Shown here piece after piece: positions 1-16,211 of a stretch of 64,000 bases of DNA. The stretch is from positions 6,175,467-6,239,466 of the forward strand of contig NC_091293.1 of NCBI RefSeq assembly GCF_038502225.1, given 5' to 3'. The notes under the pieces were generated by a model. That model did no database searches. It was not told the origin of the DNA and was given only the letters and a program-made list of their open reading frames with translations. Made by a program: the position numbers and the translations under genes. Source of the stretch: Cherax quadricarinatus. Taxonomy: Eukaryota > Arthropoda > Malacostraca > Decapoda > Parastacidae. Position 1 is the first letter of the stretch. Each line of letters begins with the position of its first letter.

Positions 1-1571
1 TTGAGGAAAACTAACCGTTCTTAGCTTTTAAAATAAATCCACAAACACTTAGTCTAACCTCTAAGGAACCTTTATAAAACAAATAGATGAACATTGAGTT
101 TTTACCTCTGAAGAACTTTAACTTTAAAAAATAAAAAATCATTTCCCACCCCTCCTGCTTCCCCTTCCTCTCCTTTTTCCTTCCATATTGCTACCTCTTC
201 CTCTCACTATTCCTACAATTTCCCTCCTGTTCCTTCCTCTTCCGCCTCCCTTTCCCCTTCCCATCCATCTTCCTCTCATGTCTCTCCCTCCAGCATCTCT
301 GTTCTCCCACCCTTCCTCTCCCTCCTCTTCATCCCCCCCCCCCCTAAGCTTCTCCTTCCTGCTTCTTCCTTCTGCATCGCTTCCAGTATATTTATAAAAA
401 CCTGCTGAAGGCTAATCAAGTGGAAGCCTAAAAATGATCACAGGGAGTAAATCTTAAGAGGCGTCTGCTCTCTGCCAACATATTTACTCACTACCTAGAC
501 ACTCCTAGGTTACTCCTACCAAATGTCTTCCTTTCTATCTAATTACTCTCTCAGTTTTATCGCTCTCCTTTCTTCCCCCCCTCAATCTCTTTCCCTCCTA
601 CATTCCTCCCTTCTTCCCTCTCTTACTCCATTTTCCCTCCTTCCCCCATTCTTCCCTCCTCCTCCCTGACTCTCCCCTTAGTTACTCCCCAGACTGTAGA
701 CAGAAAGAACGCAAAAATCCGGCTGTCGAAATATGATTAAAATATTTAATTAAACGTATTATGAGTTTTCTGGAGAGTCGAAATAATATGAGGTGTGAGA
801 AACCATAAGCTTTAAGAGCTGTTGTTGGATTAAACAATAGGAGAACGTGTTTACCCACCGTTTTGTGTTTACTTATGTGTGGTTGGAGGGGTCAAGGTGA
901 GCTCATGTTCCTGCCTCTGAACTCGCCGCTTGTGAAGTTACTCTTAGCCTCGTGGATAGAACAGAAAGCGAGAAACTAAACAAAAGATTGATGAAGATCT
1001 TCATAGAGGAACTGTGCGTGATAGTATAGGACAGAAGTACTAAGGAAGAACAACAGATACACGAAAAAAAGGTAAACACAAGAAAGAGGTAATGAAGTTG
1101 TTGAAGGAGTTGGACACAGGAAGAACACTGTAGACGTGACAGGAGAGACTGACCAGCGAGACAGTATCAGCGACATGCATTTTGTTCAAGATATTGAATT
1201 AAAAGGTCAGAAGATGATTGACTGATTTGTACTTTATTTTAAGTGTTAAATCCGTGATGTCATTCTTCTCAGACAGACAGACGTGCTAGCCAACTGTTCT
1301 CTCTGATTAAAGTAGTGAGGATAAGGACAAGCCTTTTGAGATGTGAAGTTGCTGAGGCTAAAGAAGAAGCTCAAAAATGAATCGTTTGTCCTTGGAATGA
1401 GAGGAGCGCAACACGGTGGACGAAGAGGTAGTTGAATCAAACACTACAGAACTTTAAGAGTAGGTATGATCTGGCTCATAAGGTTAGAAATCAGTGAAAC
1501 TATGCTATAAGAATTCAGAGGTGGGGAAAAAACTTACGACTCTACCTGCGCAAAAACAAACAAATACACAC
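1..1571. other. Gene-free stretch with pyrimidine-rich low-complexity DNA
   Basis: No convincing gene is visible. Positions 145-700 are strongly C/T-rich on the plus strand, which creates Pro/Ser/Leu-rich open frames with no protein character. From 700 to 1571 the base composition is ordinary. Short open frames on both strands there lack recognisable motifs. The first family A LINE fragment begins just after this stretch. Confidence 0.7.
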
Positions 1572-2691
<1,120 letters not shown>

Positions 2692-3536
2692 GGAGCAGAG
2701 GGGGAGGAGGGGTTCCACTGCTCATAAAAAACCGATGGGGATTTGAGGAAATGGAAGGCATGAACGAGATTGGAGAAAGGGTTCACATAGTAGGTACAAT
2801 TCTGTCTGGGGAACATAAGGTAGTCATTGCAGTGATGTAAAACCCACCACAGAACTGCAGGAGGCCAATAGAGGAATACAAAGAGAACAACAGAGCGATG
2901 GTGGACACACTGGCTGAGGTGGCAAGAAAAGCTTACTCGAGCAGAGTAAAGTTACTGGTCATTGGTGATTTCAACCACAGGGAGATCGATTGGGAAAACC
3001 TGGAGCCACATGGGGGTTCCGAAACATGGAGAGCCAAGATGATGAATGTGTTCCCGGAAAACCTCATGCATCAACATGTCAGGGACACTACCAGAGAGAG
3101 AGGGGAGGATGAACCTGCAAGACTGGACCTTGTGTTCACCCTGAGTAGTTCAGACATTAAGGACATCGCATATGAGAGGCCCCATGGAGCTAGTGATCAC
3201 GAGGTTCTGAGTTTTGATTACATAGTAGAGTTACAAGTGGAGAGGGTAACAGGAGTAGAATGGGAAAAGCCAAACTATAAAAGGGGGACTACACTGGTAT
3301 GATGAACTTCCTGCAAGAGGTTCAGTGGGACAGAGAACTGGTAGGGAAGTCAGTAAACGACATGATGGAATATGTAACAACAAAATGCAAGGAGGCAGAG
3401 GGAAGGTTTGTTCCCAAGGGCAACAGAAATAATGGGAAGACCAAAACAAGTCCTTGGTTTACCCGAAGGTGTAGGGAGGCAAAAACTATGTGCAATATAG
3501 AATGGAAAAAGTACAGAAGGAAAAGGACTCAGGAAA

Positions 3537-3548
3537 ATAAGGATATTA
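3537..3548 (+). repeat. Left target-site duplication of the Penelope-like insertion
   Basis: ATAAGGATATTA at 3537-3548 matches ATAAGGAGATTA at 4668-4679 with one mismatch in 12. LINE coding sequence stops at the first and resumes at the second. Confidence 0.75.
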
Positions 3549-3707
3549 AATAACAAAAAAGGCACAATAACTTGACTAGAACGATACACAAATAACCCGC
3601 ACATAGGAGAGAGGAGCTTACGACGACGTTTCGGTCCGACCTGGACCATTTACAAAGTCACACTAACGGGAAGTAGAGCAGGAAGGGTATATATATAGGC
3701 AGGAAGT

Positions 3708-3841
<134 letters not shown>

Positions 3842-4185
3842 AGGTGGAAGGAAGTAGTAGTGAGGAAGTAAGAAGGAGGAAGAGCCAGTCAAATACTAAG
3901 AAAGAATATCACTGCAAGGGAGCTAGGTGCCCACAGAGGGTAAGAGCAAGAACACAGAGGCGAAAGGGGGTGGGGGGAATAATAAATATAAATAAATAAA
4001 TGAAGGAACAAAAAGTCACTGATGTTCTGAAGTTTAGAGCATTTTACAATGTAGTGGGAAAGGAAGGCATCTACAGAGACGAAGCCAGGACTAAGATTCA
4101 TACAAAGAAAGTTGTATATTAGGGAGGATTCAACCAGGCTGCGGCTGTTAAACTTGAAAGTAGGGAAGACAGTTTTAACAGAAGA

Positions 4186-4434
4186 TCAGTCAATAGGATG
4201 ACTGTGATCTCTGACGTGACAGAAAAGAGCATTGTTAGTGTCGGCAAGCCTAACACTACTTTTGTGCTCCCTAAGTCTGTCAGAAAGAGATCGGCCAGTT
4301 TCTCCAAAGTATTGAAGAAGACAGGAGGAACAAGTGATAGAGTAGACACCTGGAGCATCTGTAGAGGGAGGAAAGGAATGAACGAGATTGGTGTGAAGAG
4401 TTTTAGTCTGGTGGAAAGTAAGCTTGATGTCCAA
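4186..4434 (-). pseudogene. GIY-YIG endonuclease domain of a Penelope-like element
   Basis: The minus-strand frame of about 82 codons holds GVYSITC-SSC (the GIY strand with a CxxC insert), QYFGETGRSLSDRLREH (the YIG strand and the helix with the catalytic Arg), and a C-terminal CHVRDHSH. The CxxC...H..H set is characteristic of Penelope-type GIY-YIG domains, which nick target DNA for reverse transcription. No RT precedes it, so the piece is a truncated remnant. YIG is written YFG here, which is a tolerated-looking variant. Confidence 0.85.
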
Positions 4435-6574
4435 GGAACAGAGAGAGTTCTTGAGATTAGACAGACCGGAAATGTAGGGAAGGCAGAGGACAGAAGAGTT
4501 TCAAGGAGTAGAGAGTGTGGGAGAGAAGAAATTACGTTTAGCACGTGAGAAGACAGTCAATGAAATGGGAAGGGTAGCCAAGACGGGAAAATGAATTATG
4601 AAGAGTGGAAATTTCTGCTTCAAGGAACTGAGGACTACAAATGCGGAGAGCACGGAGAAATAGGGAGATAAGGAGATTAGTCGAAGAACCAGAAACGAAT
4701 ATGCACAGATAAGACCCAGCGACTGTACGAAAACGACATAGTATCGAAAGTCAAGTCTGACCCGAAACTGCTGTATAGACACATTAGGAGGAAGACAACA
4801 GTCAAAGACCAGGTGATCAGGCTGAGGAAAGAAGGTGGGGAACTCACAAGAAACGATCAAGAAGTATATGAGGAGCTGAACACGAGATTTAAGGAAGTAT
4901 TTATAAAAGAGACAGGAAAGACTCTGGGAGGACAGAACAGAGGGGGACACCAACAAGGAATATACCAACAAGTACTGGATGACCTACACACAACTGAGGA
5001 GAAGGTTAAGAAGCTGCTAAGGGACCTTGATACATCAAAGGCAATGGGATTGGACATCTCCCCGTGGGTCCTTAGAGAGGGAGCAGAAACGCTATGTGTG
5101 CCACTAACCACAATCTTCAACACATCCCTTGAAACTGGGCAACTACCTGAGATATGGAAGACGGGAAATGTAGTTCCCATTTTTAAAAAAAGGAGACAGA
5201 AAAGAGGCACTAAACTATAGACCAGTGTCACTGACGTGTATAGTATGCAAAGTCATGGAGACGATTATCAGGAGAGTGGTGGAGCACCTGGAACAGAATA
5301 AGACGGACAGTCAGCACGGATTCATGGAAGGTAAATCATGTGTCACAAACCTTCTGGAGTTTTATGATAAAGTAACAGAAGTAAGAGACGAGAGAGAGGG
5401 GTGGGTTGATTACATTTTCTTGGACTGCAAGAAGGCCTTCGACACAGTTCCTCACAAGAGATTAGTGCAGAAGCTAGAGGATCAGGCATGTATAACAGGA
5501 AGTGCACTGCAATGAATCAGAGAATACCTGACAGGAAGGCAACAACGAGTTATGGTACGTGATGAGGTATCATAGTGGGCACCTGTGACGAGCGAGGACC
5601 CACAGGGGTCGGTCCTAGGACCAGTGCTGTTATTGGTATATGTGAATGACATGATGGAAGGGATAAACTCAGAAGAGACCCTGTTCGCAGATGATGTGAA
5701 GTTAATGAGGAGAATGAAATCAGATGAGGATTAGGGAGGACTTCAAAGAGATCTGGACAGGCTGGACACGTGATCCAACAACTGGCTTCTCGAATTTAAC
5801 CCCGCCAAATGCAAAGTCACGAAGATCGGGAAGGGCAAAGAAGACCGCAGACAGAGTGTAGGCTAGGTGGCCAACGACTGCAAACCTCGCTCAAGGAGAA
5901 AAATCTTGGGGTGAGTATAACAACGAGCACGTCTCCGGAAGCACTCATCAACTAGATAACTGCTGCAGCAAATGGGCGCCTGGCAAACTTGAGAATAGCG
6001 TTCCGATACCTTGATAAGGAATCGTTCAACACACTATATACCGTGTACGTAAAGCCCATACTGGAGTATCAGCACCACTTTGGAACCCACGCCTGGTCAA
6101 ATCCGTCAAGAAATTAGAGAAAGTGCAAAAGTTTGCGCAAGGTTAGTTCCAGAGCAAAGGGGGAATGTCCTACGAAGAAAGATTAAGGGAAATCGGCCTG
6201 ACGACACTGGAGGACAGAAGGGTTAGGGGAGACATGTTAACGACATACAAAATACTGCATGGAATAGACAAGGTGGACATAGACAGTATGTTCCAGAGAT
6301 GGGACACAGAAACAAGGGGTCACACTTGGAGGTTGAAGACTCAGATGAGTCAAAGGGATGTTAGGAAGTATTTCTTCAATCATAGAGTTGTCAGGAAGTG
6401 GAATAGGCTGGGAAGTGATGTAGTGGAGGCAGGAACCATACACAGTTTTAAAACGATGTATGATAAACCTCATGGAGGAGGGAGAGAGAGGACCTATTAG
6501 CAATCAGTGAAAAGGCGGGGCCAGGAGCTTGGTCTCAACCCCTGCAACCACAAATAGGTGAGTGCAGATAGGTG

Positions 6575-7540
<966 letters not shown>

Positions 7541-7984
7541 TGTTATTCATGAAGTTCATAGAATGAAGTATAATACTCTACCCATTATCTTCACACAATT
7601 ATGCCAATTGTATAACTACATGACGTTGAGTTGGTAGGAGTATATTATTTTTTTGCAGTTGCCTTTTTTATTTGTTGAATTATATAGGGCACAGGCTGGA
7701 GAAGATGGTTGCAGGGCGCTTGATGTAGGTCGGCTGCTTTCTGGAGTTGCTGGTCGCCAGAGCTGTTTCTGAGGTGCTGTCCTGTCGTTAGTAGCTTTGC
7801 AGATGTTACATGGTTAGATGAAAGGGTTAATTAGTTAGAAGTAAAGTCTCCTTAAATTAGGTTGATTTTATCCTTACTGAACATAGAAAAGTTCTGGTGG
7901 TACCCATTCTTCTATATCTTCAGGATCATCACTGAGGATCTTTGGTCTCTGGAAATTCTCCTTGTGGATGAGGCGTCATCTTTA

Positions 7985-8242
7985 GGGTCCTGTGAGATAG
8001 TGTGTTGTTGATGTAGTGTTTGTTGGTTGGGGAGGGTTTTTTCTGTCTGGTATATAGAGTTCTTGCATATCGTATAGTTGTCTCTTCTTTAGTTTATCTA
8101 GCCTGACATTTATTGCATCTATCTCCTGTTGGATGTGTAGATCTTCCTTCCTGATTCTGTCTCTTCGCCTGTTGCCTGTGATAAAGCGGAGTGCTCTGTT
8201 CTGGACTATTTGTAGCTGTAACATGTTGGATTTCAGACACAA
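7985..8242 (-). pseudogene. LINE RT C-terminal fragment of a further family
   Basis: An open frame of about 86 codons reads LQIVQNRALRFITG, DRIRKEDLH, then AINVRLDKLKKRQ. The pattern 'LQ..QNRALR......DRIR.EeLH......INvRl..L..R' is familiar from the post-RT region of Jockey- and I-like LINEs. It differs from families A to E in this window. Upstream domains are absent. The flank 7539-7984 shows nothing else recognisable. Confidence 0.55.
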
Positions 8243-8305
8243 TATTTAGGCTACTTGATAAGGGAGTCTAGCAATTCATGGTAAATATGTAGTTCCACAA
8301 GTCAG

Positions 8306-9067
8306 GGCGGAAAAGTAATGTGAAGTGCCTGGGAGTGGTAATTTCTGAGGATCTCACCTTCAAGAATCACAACAGTGCCACTATCACATCTGCGAGGAAA
8401 CTGATAGGATGGATAATGAGAACATTCAGGACAAGAGATGACAAGCCAATGATGATCCTTTTTAAATCACTTGCTATCTCTAGGCTGGAATATTGCTGTA
8501 CATAACATCTCTATTCAAGATATAGAAAATGTACAGAGAACCTTTACTGCACATATAAGTTCCATCAAACACCTTAACTACTGGGAATGCTTGGAAGCAG
8601 TTGACTTGTACTCACTGGAGCGCAGGCGAGAGAGATACATCATAATCTACACCTGGAAGATCCTGGAGGAACTGGTCCCTAATCTGCACAAAGAAATCAC
8701 TCCCTACGAAAGCAAAAGACTTAGCAGGCGATGCAACAGAACCCCAGCGAAAAATAGGGGCGCCATTATAACATTAAGAGAAAACACAGTAAGTGTCCGG
8801 GGCCCAAGACTGTTCAATAGCCCCCCACGAGCCTTAATTAAGGGGAATTACCAATAGACCCCTGGTTGTCTTCAAGAGGGAGCTGGACAAATACCTAAAG
8901 TCAGTGCCGGGTCAGCCGTGCTGTGGTTCGTACGTTGGACTACTTGCGGCCAGCAGTAACAGCCTGCTTGATCAGGCCCTGATCCACCAGGAGGCCTGGT
9001 GGATCAACTCCCCCAGGCCTCGGGGGCGTTGATCCCCGGAATACCCTCCAGGTAGACCCTCCAGGTT
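8306..9067 (+). mobile_element. Family B LINE 3' fragment
   Basis: It encodes the post-RT region: LGVVISEDLTFK, WIMRTFRTRD, KSLAISRLEYCC, LNYWECLEA, LYSLERRRERY, TWKILEELVPNLH, TPYESKRL. A 3' segment with GATCCACCAGGAGGCCTGG and a tail of CCTCCAGGTAGACCCTCCAGGT follows. It is broken by a frameshift near 8500 (ending in CCT*) and another near 8855. RT motifs are absent because of 5' truncation. Confidence 0.85.
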
Positions 9068-9289
9068 GGTAAGGCTCCGGGCCTAGGGCGGAGTGCATGG
9101 GCACGCAGTCGATGAATTTTTCAACATCAACTTGAATTGAAAATAGAGCACCGAAAAATCTGAGGTGAATTTCTAAGATTGCTTTTAGCGGATAAAATAC
9201 AGCTGCACACACGTAATTATTATAAGTTCATCCACGTGTCCTCTTTTTTTCTTTTATTAAGATTAAGTTCTCATGCTTTTGTGTATCCA

Positions 9290-9685
9290 TTTATATTAGC
9301 GATACCATTCACAGGGCGATTAAGGAGGTATACAATAAAGTAGCTACTACCGCCCACAGGGTAGTGAGTGCACAATTTAATAGCTATAACAGTCCACAGG
9401 TCAGATAAGGCAAAAACATTAAACCATCTGTCGCTATCCACCGGATGAGTACACAAAAAAGTACTCGTTGTTATTTACGAGAAGGATACTGAGTGCACAG
9501 TAAATTACCTGTTACCATCCGCTGGATGAATGTAGGGTATACAATTACCTAGTCACTTCCGTCCACAGGATGGATATGGGGAGCACAGTAAAGTAGCCTC
9601 TACTCTCCAGAGGATGAATATGGAGCGCACAATAGTAACCGTTACTGTATATGATCTACAGGATGATATATTGGGAAGACAAAGA
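9290..9685 (+). repeat. Degenerate tandem repeat of about 55 bp
   Basis: Six or seven diverged units share CCACAGGATGAATATGG followed by AGCGCACAGTAAAGTAGC and a CTACT segment. Examples start near 9345, 9395, 9510, 9550 and 9610. Unit length varies. No coding potential is seen. Confidence 0.55.
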
Positions 9686-10920
9686 TGCTCCTAAAGTAAA
9701 CTAGAACGTTCACCAGCAAAATTCAATAGCAATACTCAACAGCATAAAAAAATATATCAGAAGTAATGAAAGTCAAGATATTTTGCAAAATTAATTTTCC
9801 AGTAGGAGGGTTGGTCGCCCTCTTTTTGATGTTGGTGGTCTCCTTGTCAACACTTCTCCGAAAAGCCCAAGATCTCATATTAAAATGTCCATTGATCACG
9901 TGCGTGTGTGAGCGTATATTTGCGCGTGCGTGAGTGCGTGCATGCTTGTGTTATAGGTGAGTAGTGGTTCTTCCGTGGCTCTGTGGAAGTGGTGGTGGTT
10001 GAGTGGTGGTGGATGATGATTATGATGGGTTGATTTGTCACGGAATATCTTTTAGGATGCTGACCTCCTCCATCTCTCCATCTCTGCTTGAATCAGAGAG
10101 CCAGTGACTTGACAATAAGAAATACATAGGAATGGAAAGCCTCAGCTCAAAATCTTTCGCAATCCCGTGCGTCGTCAGGAGCAATGCAATAATGTTAGTC
10201 TAGCAACAGATAGGAGGGGAATATCCGCTCAAAGGCAACGTAGAAGCGGAAGACATCGACTAATACCGCTGTAGGGCCCCCTGCTGGTCGACCACACCTC
10301 TCGTCCCCTCACCCCCACCTTTCGAGGATAGGGGAGGAGAAAACTCCAAGAACAGCAATAAAGAATAATATGGAAAAGTGATTGCTGGCTCAAAACCTCA
10401 TTCAGTCGCTATCAACTAATCTAATGCTATATGAAATCACGTTACATAAGTGTTTATTAATACACCCATACACTCAAGTTTTATGTAACTTTGTATATAT
10501 ATATAAGAATCTGATATACTTGTCACCTAATGCTACCATACGCCAAAGGATATTACAGAAATTACCAGAAGATTCCCTACAAAGATCCCTTCATATTTAC
10601 CTATTACCATCATATTTACCTTCCCTGCTACATACAGTGTCTTGTTATCACATCCAAAGTATGTAATAATAAATATATTCCTAGATACGCTAGGAAGCCT
10701 AAATGTCTTCTGTTATTATGAATGACTAGGGTGATCCTGGGCACCTCAAACACGCTCCTGTGTATATCACTCACCATCACCTATATGTTGCAACTTAGTA
10801 GAATTCATTTAAGAAAAATACGAAAAATATATCAACCAATCTGTACGACTAAATTTTGGAAAAGTTGAGTTTTTAAAGGAGTTCGGCCTAATTGACCAAT
10901 TCGGCTTATTAGACAAGAGA
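9686..10920. other. Stretch without recognised genes
   Basis: A GT/GC alternating run lies near 9900-9950 (GTGCGTGTGTGAGCG...). The AT-rich block 10380-10720 yields a 94-codon open frame with no motif. I recognise no element. CG-rich CGCA units at 10921 lead into the next CA array. Confidence 0.6.
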
Positions 10921-12037
<1,117 letters not shown>

Positions 12038-12093
<56 letters not shown>

Positions 12094-12120
12094 AACAAAC
12101 ACACAAACACACACACACAC
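12038..12120. repeat. (CA)n/(CAAA)n microsatellite linking two family A LINEs
   Basis: The array starts at the GAGTAC end of the preceding LINE and ends where CCACCAGTTTGGAACCCAC of the next LINE copy begins (the AAPVWNPH block), again a truncation at a CA-rich codon run. Confidence 0.95.
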
Positions 12121-12545
12121 CACCACCAGTTTGGAACCCACATCTACCCAAGCACGTAAAGAAACTAGAGAAAGTGCAAAGGTTTGCAACAAGACTAGTC
12201 GCATAGCTAAGGGTTATGTCCTACGAGGAGAGGTTAAGGGAAACCGACCTGACGAAACTGGAGGACAGGAGAGTTAGGGGGATATGATAACTACATTTAA
12301 AGTACTGAGAGGAATTGACAAGGTGGACAGAGACAGAATGTTCCAGAGATGGGACACAACAACAAGGGGACACAGTTGGAAGTTGAAGACACAGACGAAT
12401 CACAGGGATGTTAGGAAGTATTTCTTCAGTCACAGAGTAGTCAGGAAGTGGAATACTTTCGGAAGCGATGTAGTGGAGGCAGGATCCATTCATAGCTTTA
12501 AGCAGAGGTATGATAAAGCTCATGGTTCAGGGAGAGTGACCAAGT
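12121..12545 (+). mobile_element. Family A LINE C-terminal fragment
   Basis: It starts at PVWNPH and runs through QRFATRLV, MSYEERLRE, MFQRWDTTTRGHSWKLKTQ and FFSHRVVRKWN to SFKQRYDKAHGSGRVTK and a stop. A one-base deletion near 12280 (GTTAGGGGGATATG) shifts the frame. The 3' UTR is missing: the copy fuses at about 12545 directly to the middle of another family A copy. Confidence 0.8.
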
Positions 12546-13815
12546 AGTGGCCAGCTCATTAACAACAACCAACACGGTTTCAGGGACGGGAAATCCTGGG
12601 TCACAAACCTACTGGAGTTCTATGACAAGGTGACAGCAGTAAGACAAGAGAGAGAGAGGGTTGGGTAGACTGCATTTTCTTGGACTGCAAGAAGGCGTTT
12701 GACACAGTTCCACACAAGAGATTAGTGCAAAAGCTGGAGGACCAAGCAGGGATAACAGGGAAGGCTCTACAGTTGATCAGGGAATACTTGTCAGGAAGAC
12801 AACAGCGAGTCATGGTACGTGGCGAGGTGTCAGAATGGGGACCTGTAACGAGCGGGGTTCCACAGGGGTCAGTCCTAGGACCAGTGCTTGTATTTGTGAA
12901 CGACATGACGGAAGGAATAGACTCCAAGGTGTCCCTGTTTGCAGATGATATGAAGTTGATGAGAAAAATACAATCGGACGAGGACCAGGCAGAACTACAA
13001 AGAGATCTGGACAGGCTGCAAACCTTGTCCAGCAACTGGCTCCTGGAGTTCAACTCCATCAAGTACAAAGTCATGAAGATTGGGGAAGGGCAAGGAAGAC
13101 CACAGACAGAGTACAGTTTATGGGACCAGAGACTACAAACCTCACTCAAGGAAAAAGATCTTGGGGTGAGTATAACACCAGGCACATCTCCTGAGGCGCA
13201 CATCAACCAAATAACTGCTGCAACATATGGGAGCCTAGCAAACCTAAGAACAGCATTCCGACATCTTAATAAGGAATCGTTTAGGATCCTGTACACCGTG
13301 TACGTTAGGCCTATATTGGAGTATGCGGCACCAGTTTGGAATCCACACCTAGCCAAGCACGTAAAGAAACTAGAGAATGTGCAAACGTTTGCAACAAGAC
13401 TAGTCCCAGAGCTAACGGGTATGTCCAACGAGGAGAGGAAATCGCCCTGACGACACTGGAGGACAGGAGAGATAAGGGGGACATGATAACGACATATAAA
13501 ATACTAAGAGGAATTGACAACGTGGACAGAGACAGATGTTCCAGAGATGGGACACAGCAACAAGGGGACGCAGTTGGAGGTTGAAGACTCAGATGATTCA
13601 CAGAGATGTTAGGAAGTATTTCTTCAGGCACAGAGTAGTCAGGAAATGGAATAGTTTGGGAAGCGATGTAGTGGAGGCAGGATCCATACATAGCTTTAAG
13701 CAGAGGTATGATAAAGCTCACGGTTCAGGGAGAGTGACCTAGTAGCCACCAGTGCAGAGACGGGGCCAGGAGCTATGATTCGACCCCTGAAACCACAACT
13801 AGGTGAGTACAACTG

Positions 13816-13818
<3 letters not shown>
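12546..13818 (+). mobile_element. Family A LINE, RT catalytic core to 3' end
   Basis: This is the best preserved family A RT fragment. It has QHGFRDGKS, then after a frame break [39 protein letters not shown] (catalytic FADD intact) and LQRDLDRL, and an open frame of 256 codons (12680-13450). A small deletion removes part of SYEERLREIGL at 13435-13442, and another shift lies near 13535. The 3' UTR (CGGGGCCAGGAGC, AACTAGGTGAGTAC) passes into a CA array. Confidence 0.87.

Positions 13819-13892
<74 letters not shown>
13819..13892. repeat. (CA)n microsatellite at a family A LINE 3' end
   Basis: It follows GAGTACAACTGAGTAC, the LINE terminus, and ends at GGGAGGAGAACG. The downstream sequence is not family A, so this array looks like a free LINE tail. 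Confidence 0.95.
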
Positions 13893-13984
13893 GGGAGGAG
13901 AACGAAATTAGTCCCCAGGCTTACCTACCCCAGAAAGTGGTTGGCGTTAGGAAAAACATGTCCAGAATTCAAACTGAATGCTAA

Positions 13985-14135
13985 TGTTATGTACCATGTT
14001 AGTGTAGTTGTCTAGAGCACTGAGAATTTAGCTGACTCCCAGAAAGGCTGCCTAAAATGTCTTGGGTTTGAATTCCGGTCACGCGCAGCATTGTTCTTTG
14101 TTTTAAAGCCATTTGTTTCCTAGACTGCACTGCTG
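13985..14135 (+). mobile_element. Possible tRNA-derived SINE
   Basis: GGGTTTGAATTCCGG (about 14068-14082) resembles a Pol III B box, with a weak A-box-like segment (TGTCTAGAGCACTGAG) about 60 bp upstream. The spacing fits a tRNA-like head. The body and tail are not defined, and the similarity is partial. Confidence 0.35.
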
Positions 14136-15560
14136 TGTGTTTTTAAACACACCAGCAGTCTCCCACCGAGGTAAGGTGACCGAGAAAAAGACACTTTCAA
14201 TATCATTGACTCCGTTATAATGCAGACACTTAATTCCCATCTTCAGGACTCAAGTTCAGATAACCATTTTCTCTGGATCCCTTCATATATGTTACATTGT
14301 TCACACTTTAAATAAAAAAATCACTTGCCTCCATCTACCATGTTCACTCACATACAAAACCGTCTTTACAGTTCATCCTCATATCAGACATAAACAGAGA
14401 TATACACCACAGCACCGTATCATCCTTTGCGGATGATACTAGGATCTGCATGAGGCTGTCATCTGCTGAGGACGCGGTTAACCTCCAAGAAGATATAAAC
14501 AAAGTTTTCCAGTGGGAAACAGTAAACAATATGATGTTCAATGAGGACAAATTCCAACTACTCAGTTATGGAAAACTGGAGGAGATAATAACTAGAACAG
14601 AGTTTACTACTGACTCCGGCCATACAATAGAGCGAAAAAATAATGTAAGGGACCTGGGAGTAGTAATGTCTGAGGATCTCACTTTCAAGGATCACAACAG
14701 TGCCACGATCACAAGTGCAAAGAAAATGATAGGATGGATAATGAGAACGTTCAAAACGAGAGATGCCAAGCCAATGATGATCCTTTTCAAATCACTTGTT
14801 CTCTCTAGGCTGGAATACTGCTGTACATTAGCATCTCCATTCAAAGCAGGTGGAATCGCAGATCTAGAGAGTGAACAGAGATCCTTTACTGCACGTATAA
14901 GTTCTGTCAAGCACCTTAACTACTGGGAACGCTTGGAAGCACTTGACTTGTACTCGTTGGAACACAGGAGGGAGAGATATATCACAATCTATTCTTGGAA
15001 AATCCTGGAAGGAATGGTCCCAAATCTGCACACAGAAATCACTCCTTACGAAAGTAAAAGACTGTGCAGGCGATGCAAAATACCCCCAATTAAAAGTAGG
15101 GGCACCATTGGTACACTAAGAGAAAACACCATAATTGTCCGGGGCCCAAGACTGTTCAACAGCCTCCCATCAAGCATTAGGGGAATTACCAATAAACCCC
15201 TGGCTGCCTTCAAGAGAGAACTGGACAGATACCTAAAGTCAGTGCCGGAACAGCCGGGCTGTGGCTCGTACGCTGGACCGCGTGCGGCCAGCAGTAACAG
15301 CCTGGTTGACCAGGCCGTGATCCACCAGGAGGCCTGGTCATGGACCGGGCCGAGGGGGCGTTGATCCCCGGAATAACCTCCAGGTAAACTCAAGGTAAAC
15401 CCCTACCCTGCCTTCCATCTACTACAGAATTATACACCCTCCAAGTCATCTTATTTTTCTCCAGCCTCTCTAAATGTCCAAACTTCAACAACCCCTCAAC
15501 AGCAATAACTGCCACATTGCTGCCCTATCTACCCTATCATATGCCTTTTCTTGTATATTT
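14136..15560 (-). mobile_element. RTE-like LINE 3' UTR fragment split by a family B LINE
   Basis: Positions 14150-14340 (AGCAGTCTCCCACCGAGG, then TCAGGACTCAAGT...) and 15396-15560 (CTGCCTTCCATCTACTACAG, then CTCCAGCCTCTCTAAATG and TATCATATGCCTTTTCTTGTA) match in order the 3' part of the RTE-like element at 52972-55040, in the same minus orientation. A family B LINE sits between them at 14372-15395. The copy is badly decayed and only its 3' part is recognisable. Confidence 0.65.
14372..15395 (+). mobile_element. Family B LINE, RT FADD block to 3' end, nested in RTE-like sequence
   Basis: An open frame of about 304 codons (14450-15364) starts just after SSFADDTRICMRLSS and runs through FNEDKFQLLSYGKL, KNNVRDLGVVMSEDLTFKDH, WIMRTFKTRDAKPMM, LSRLEYCC, LYSLEHRRERY, WKILEGMVPNLH and TPYESKRL to the C-terminus. 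The tail is CCTCCAGGTAAACTCAAGGTAAA. It is 5'-truncated upstream of the FADD block, and the C-terminal frame is intact. It is closely similar to the copy at 50968-52093. Confidence 0.87.
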
Positions 15561-16190
15561 AATGTGTGTGGGAAAGAGTACTACTGCTGCTGGTACTCAT
15601 AATAACACATATATTGGTTACTGCAGTCAGACACGTACTGTTGGAGTGTGAGCATGATAATGTTTATTTTAATGCTTCAAGAGAAATTAATTAATCAGAC
15701 TCTACTCTGGAAGGAGGAACTGTAGTGCACACAGTGCATGACGGGCGGGGACAATATTGTTCCCTAAGTTAGCAAGACAATACTTGCACTCTGAAGGATG
15801 GGACATTTTTGACCGTGATTTCAACCGACTTGTGGAAAGAGAGCTAAAGAGTGACTGCTGGTGATGGGACTTTTTGTCTTTGGATAATACAGTAGGTGTG
15901 TATATAAAATTTACAATTAAAATGAGAATACCAGGAAAAGAATGTCCGAAGAGGAGAGAGAAACTTTTAAATGTACTTTGTGTCTCGGATTATCCCAGTG
16001 AGGAGAATTCCATCTTGTTTTTTTTCCTGCTTGTGTTTGAAAGTTTACCACTTTCGTGACAATAATAAAAACTAACACTTATTATTTTTACTTTTACTTA
16101 TACTTGCTTCATCATAATTTTACATAGGTGTGGCTTTTTGCTTTCTTTCTTCAGTTAATTAGTAATAAAGACAGTCAGTCAATCAGTCAT
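15561..16190. other. Stretch without recognised genes
   Basis: Mostly AT-rich DNA. The 61-codon frame at 15874-16059 shows no motif. I recognise no repeat here. Confidence 0.6.
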
Positions 16191-16211
16191 TCAATCAGCC
16201 ATTTATTTAAT

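Noticed and set aside
188..397. Pro/Ser/Leu-rich small protein
   Set aside because: Composition follows from the C/T-rich tract; no start context or motif.
3605..3660. Functional hammerhead ribozyme in the first Penelope-like element
   Set aside because: A GAAAC box and stem are present, but the CUGAUGA box is not (the strand reads CUUUGUAAAU).
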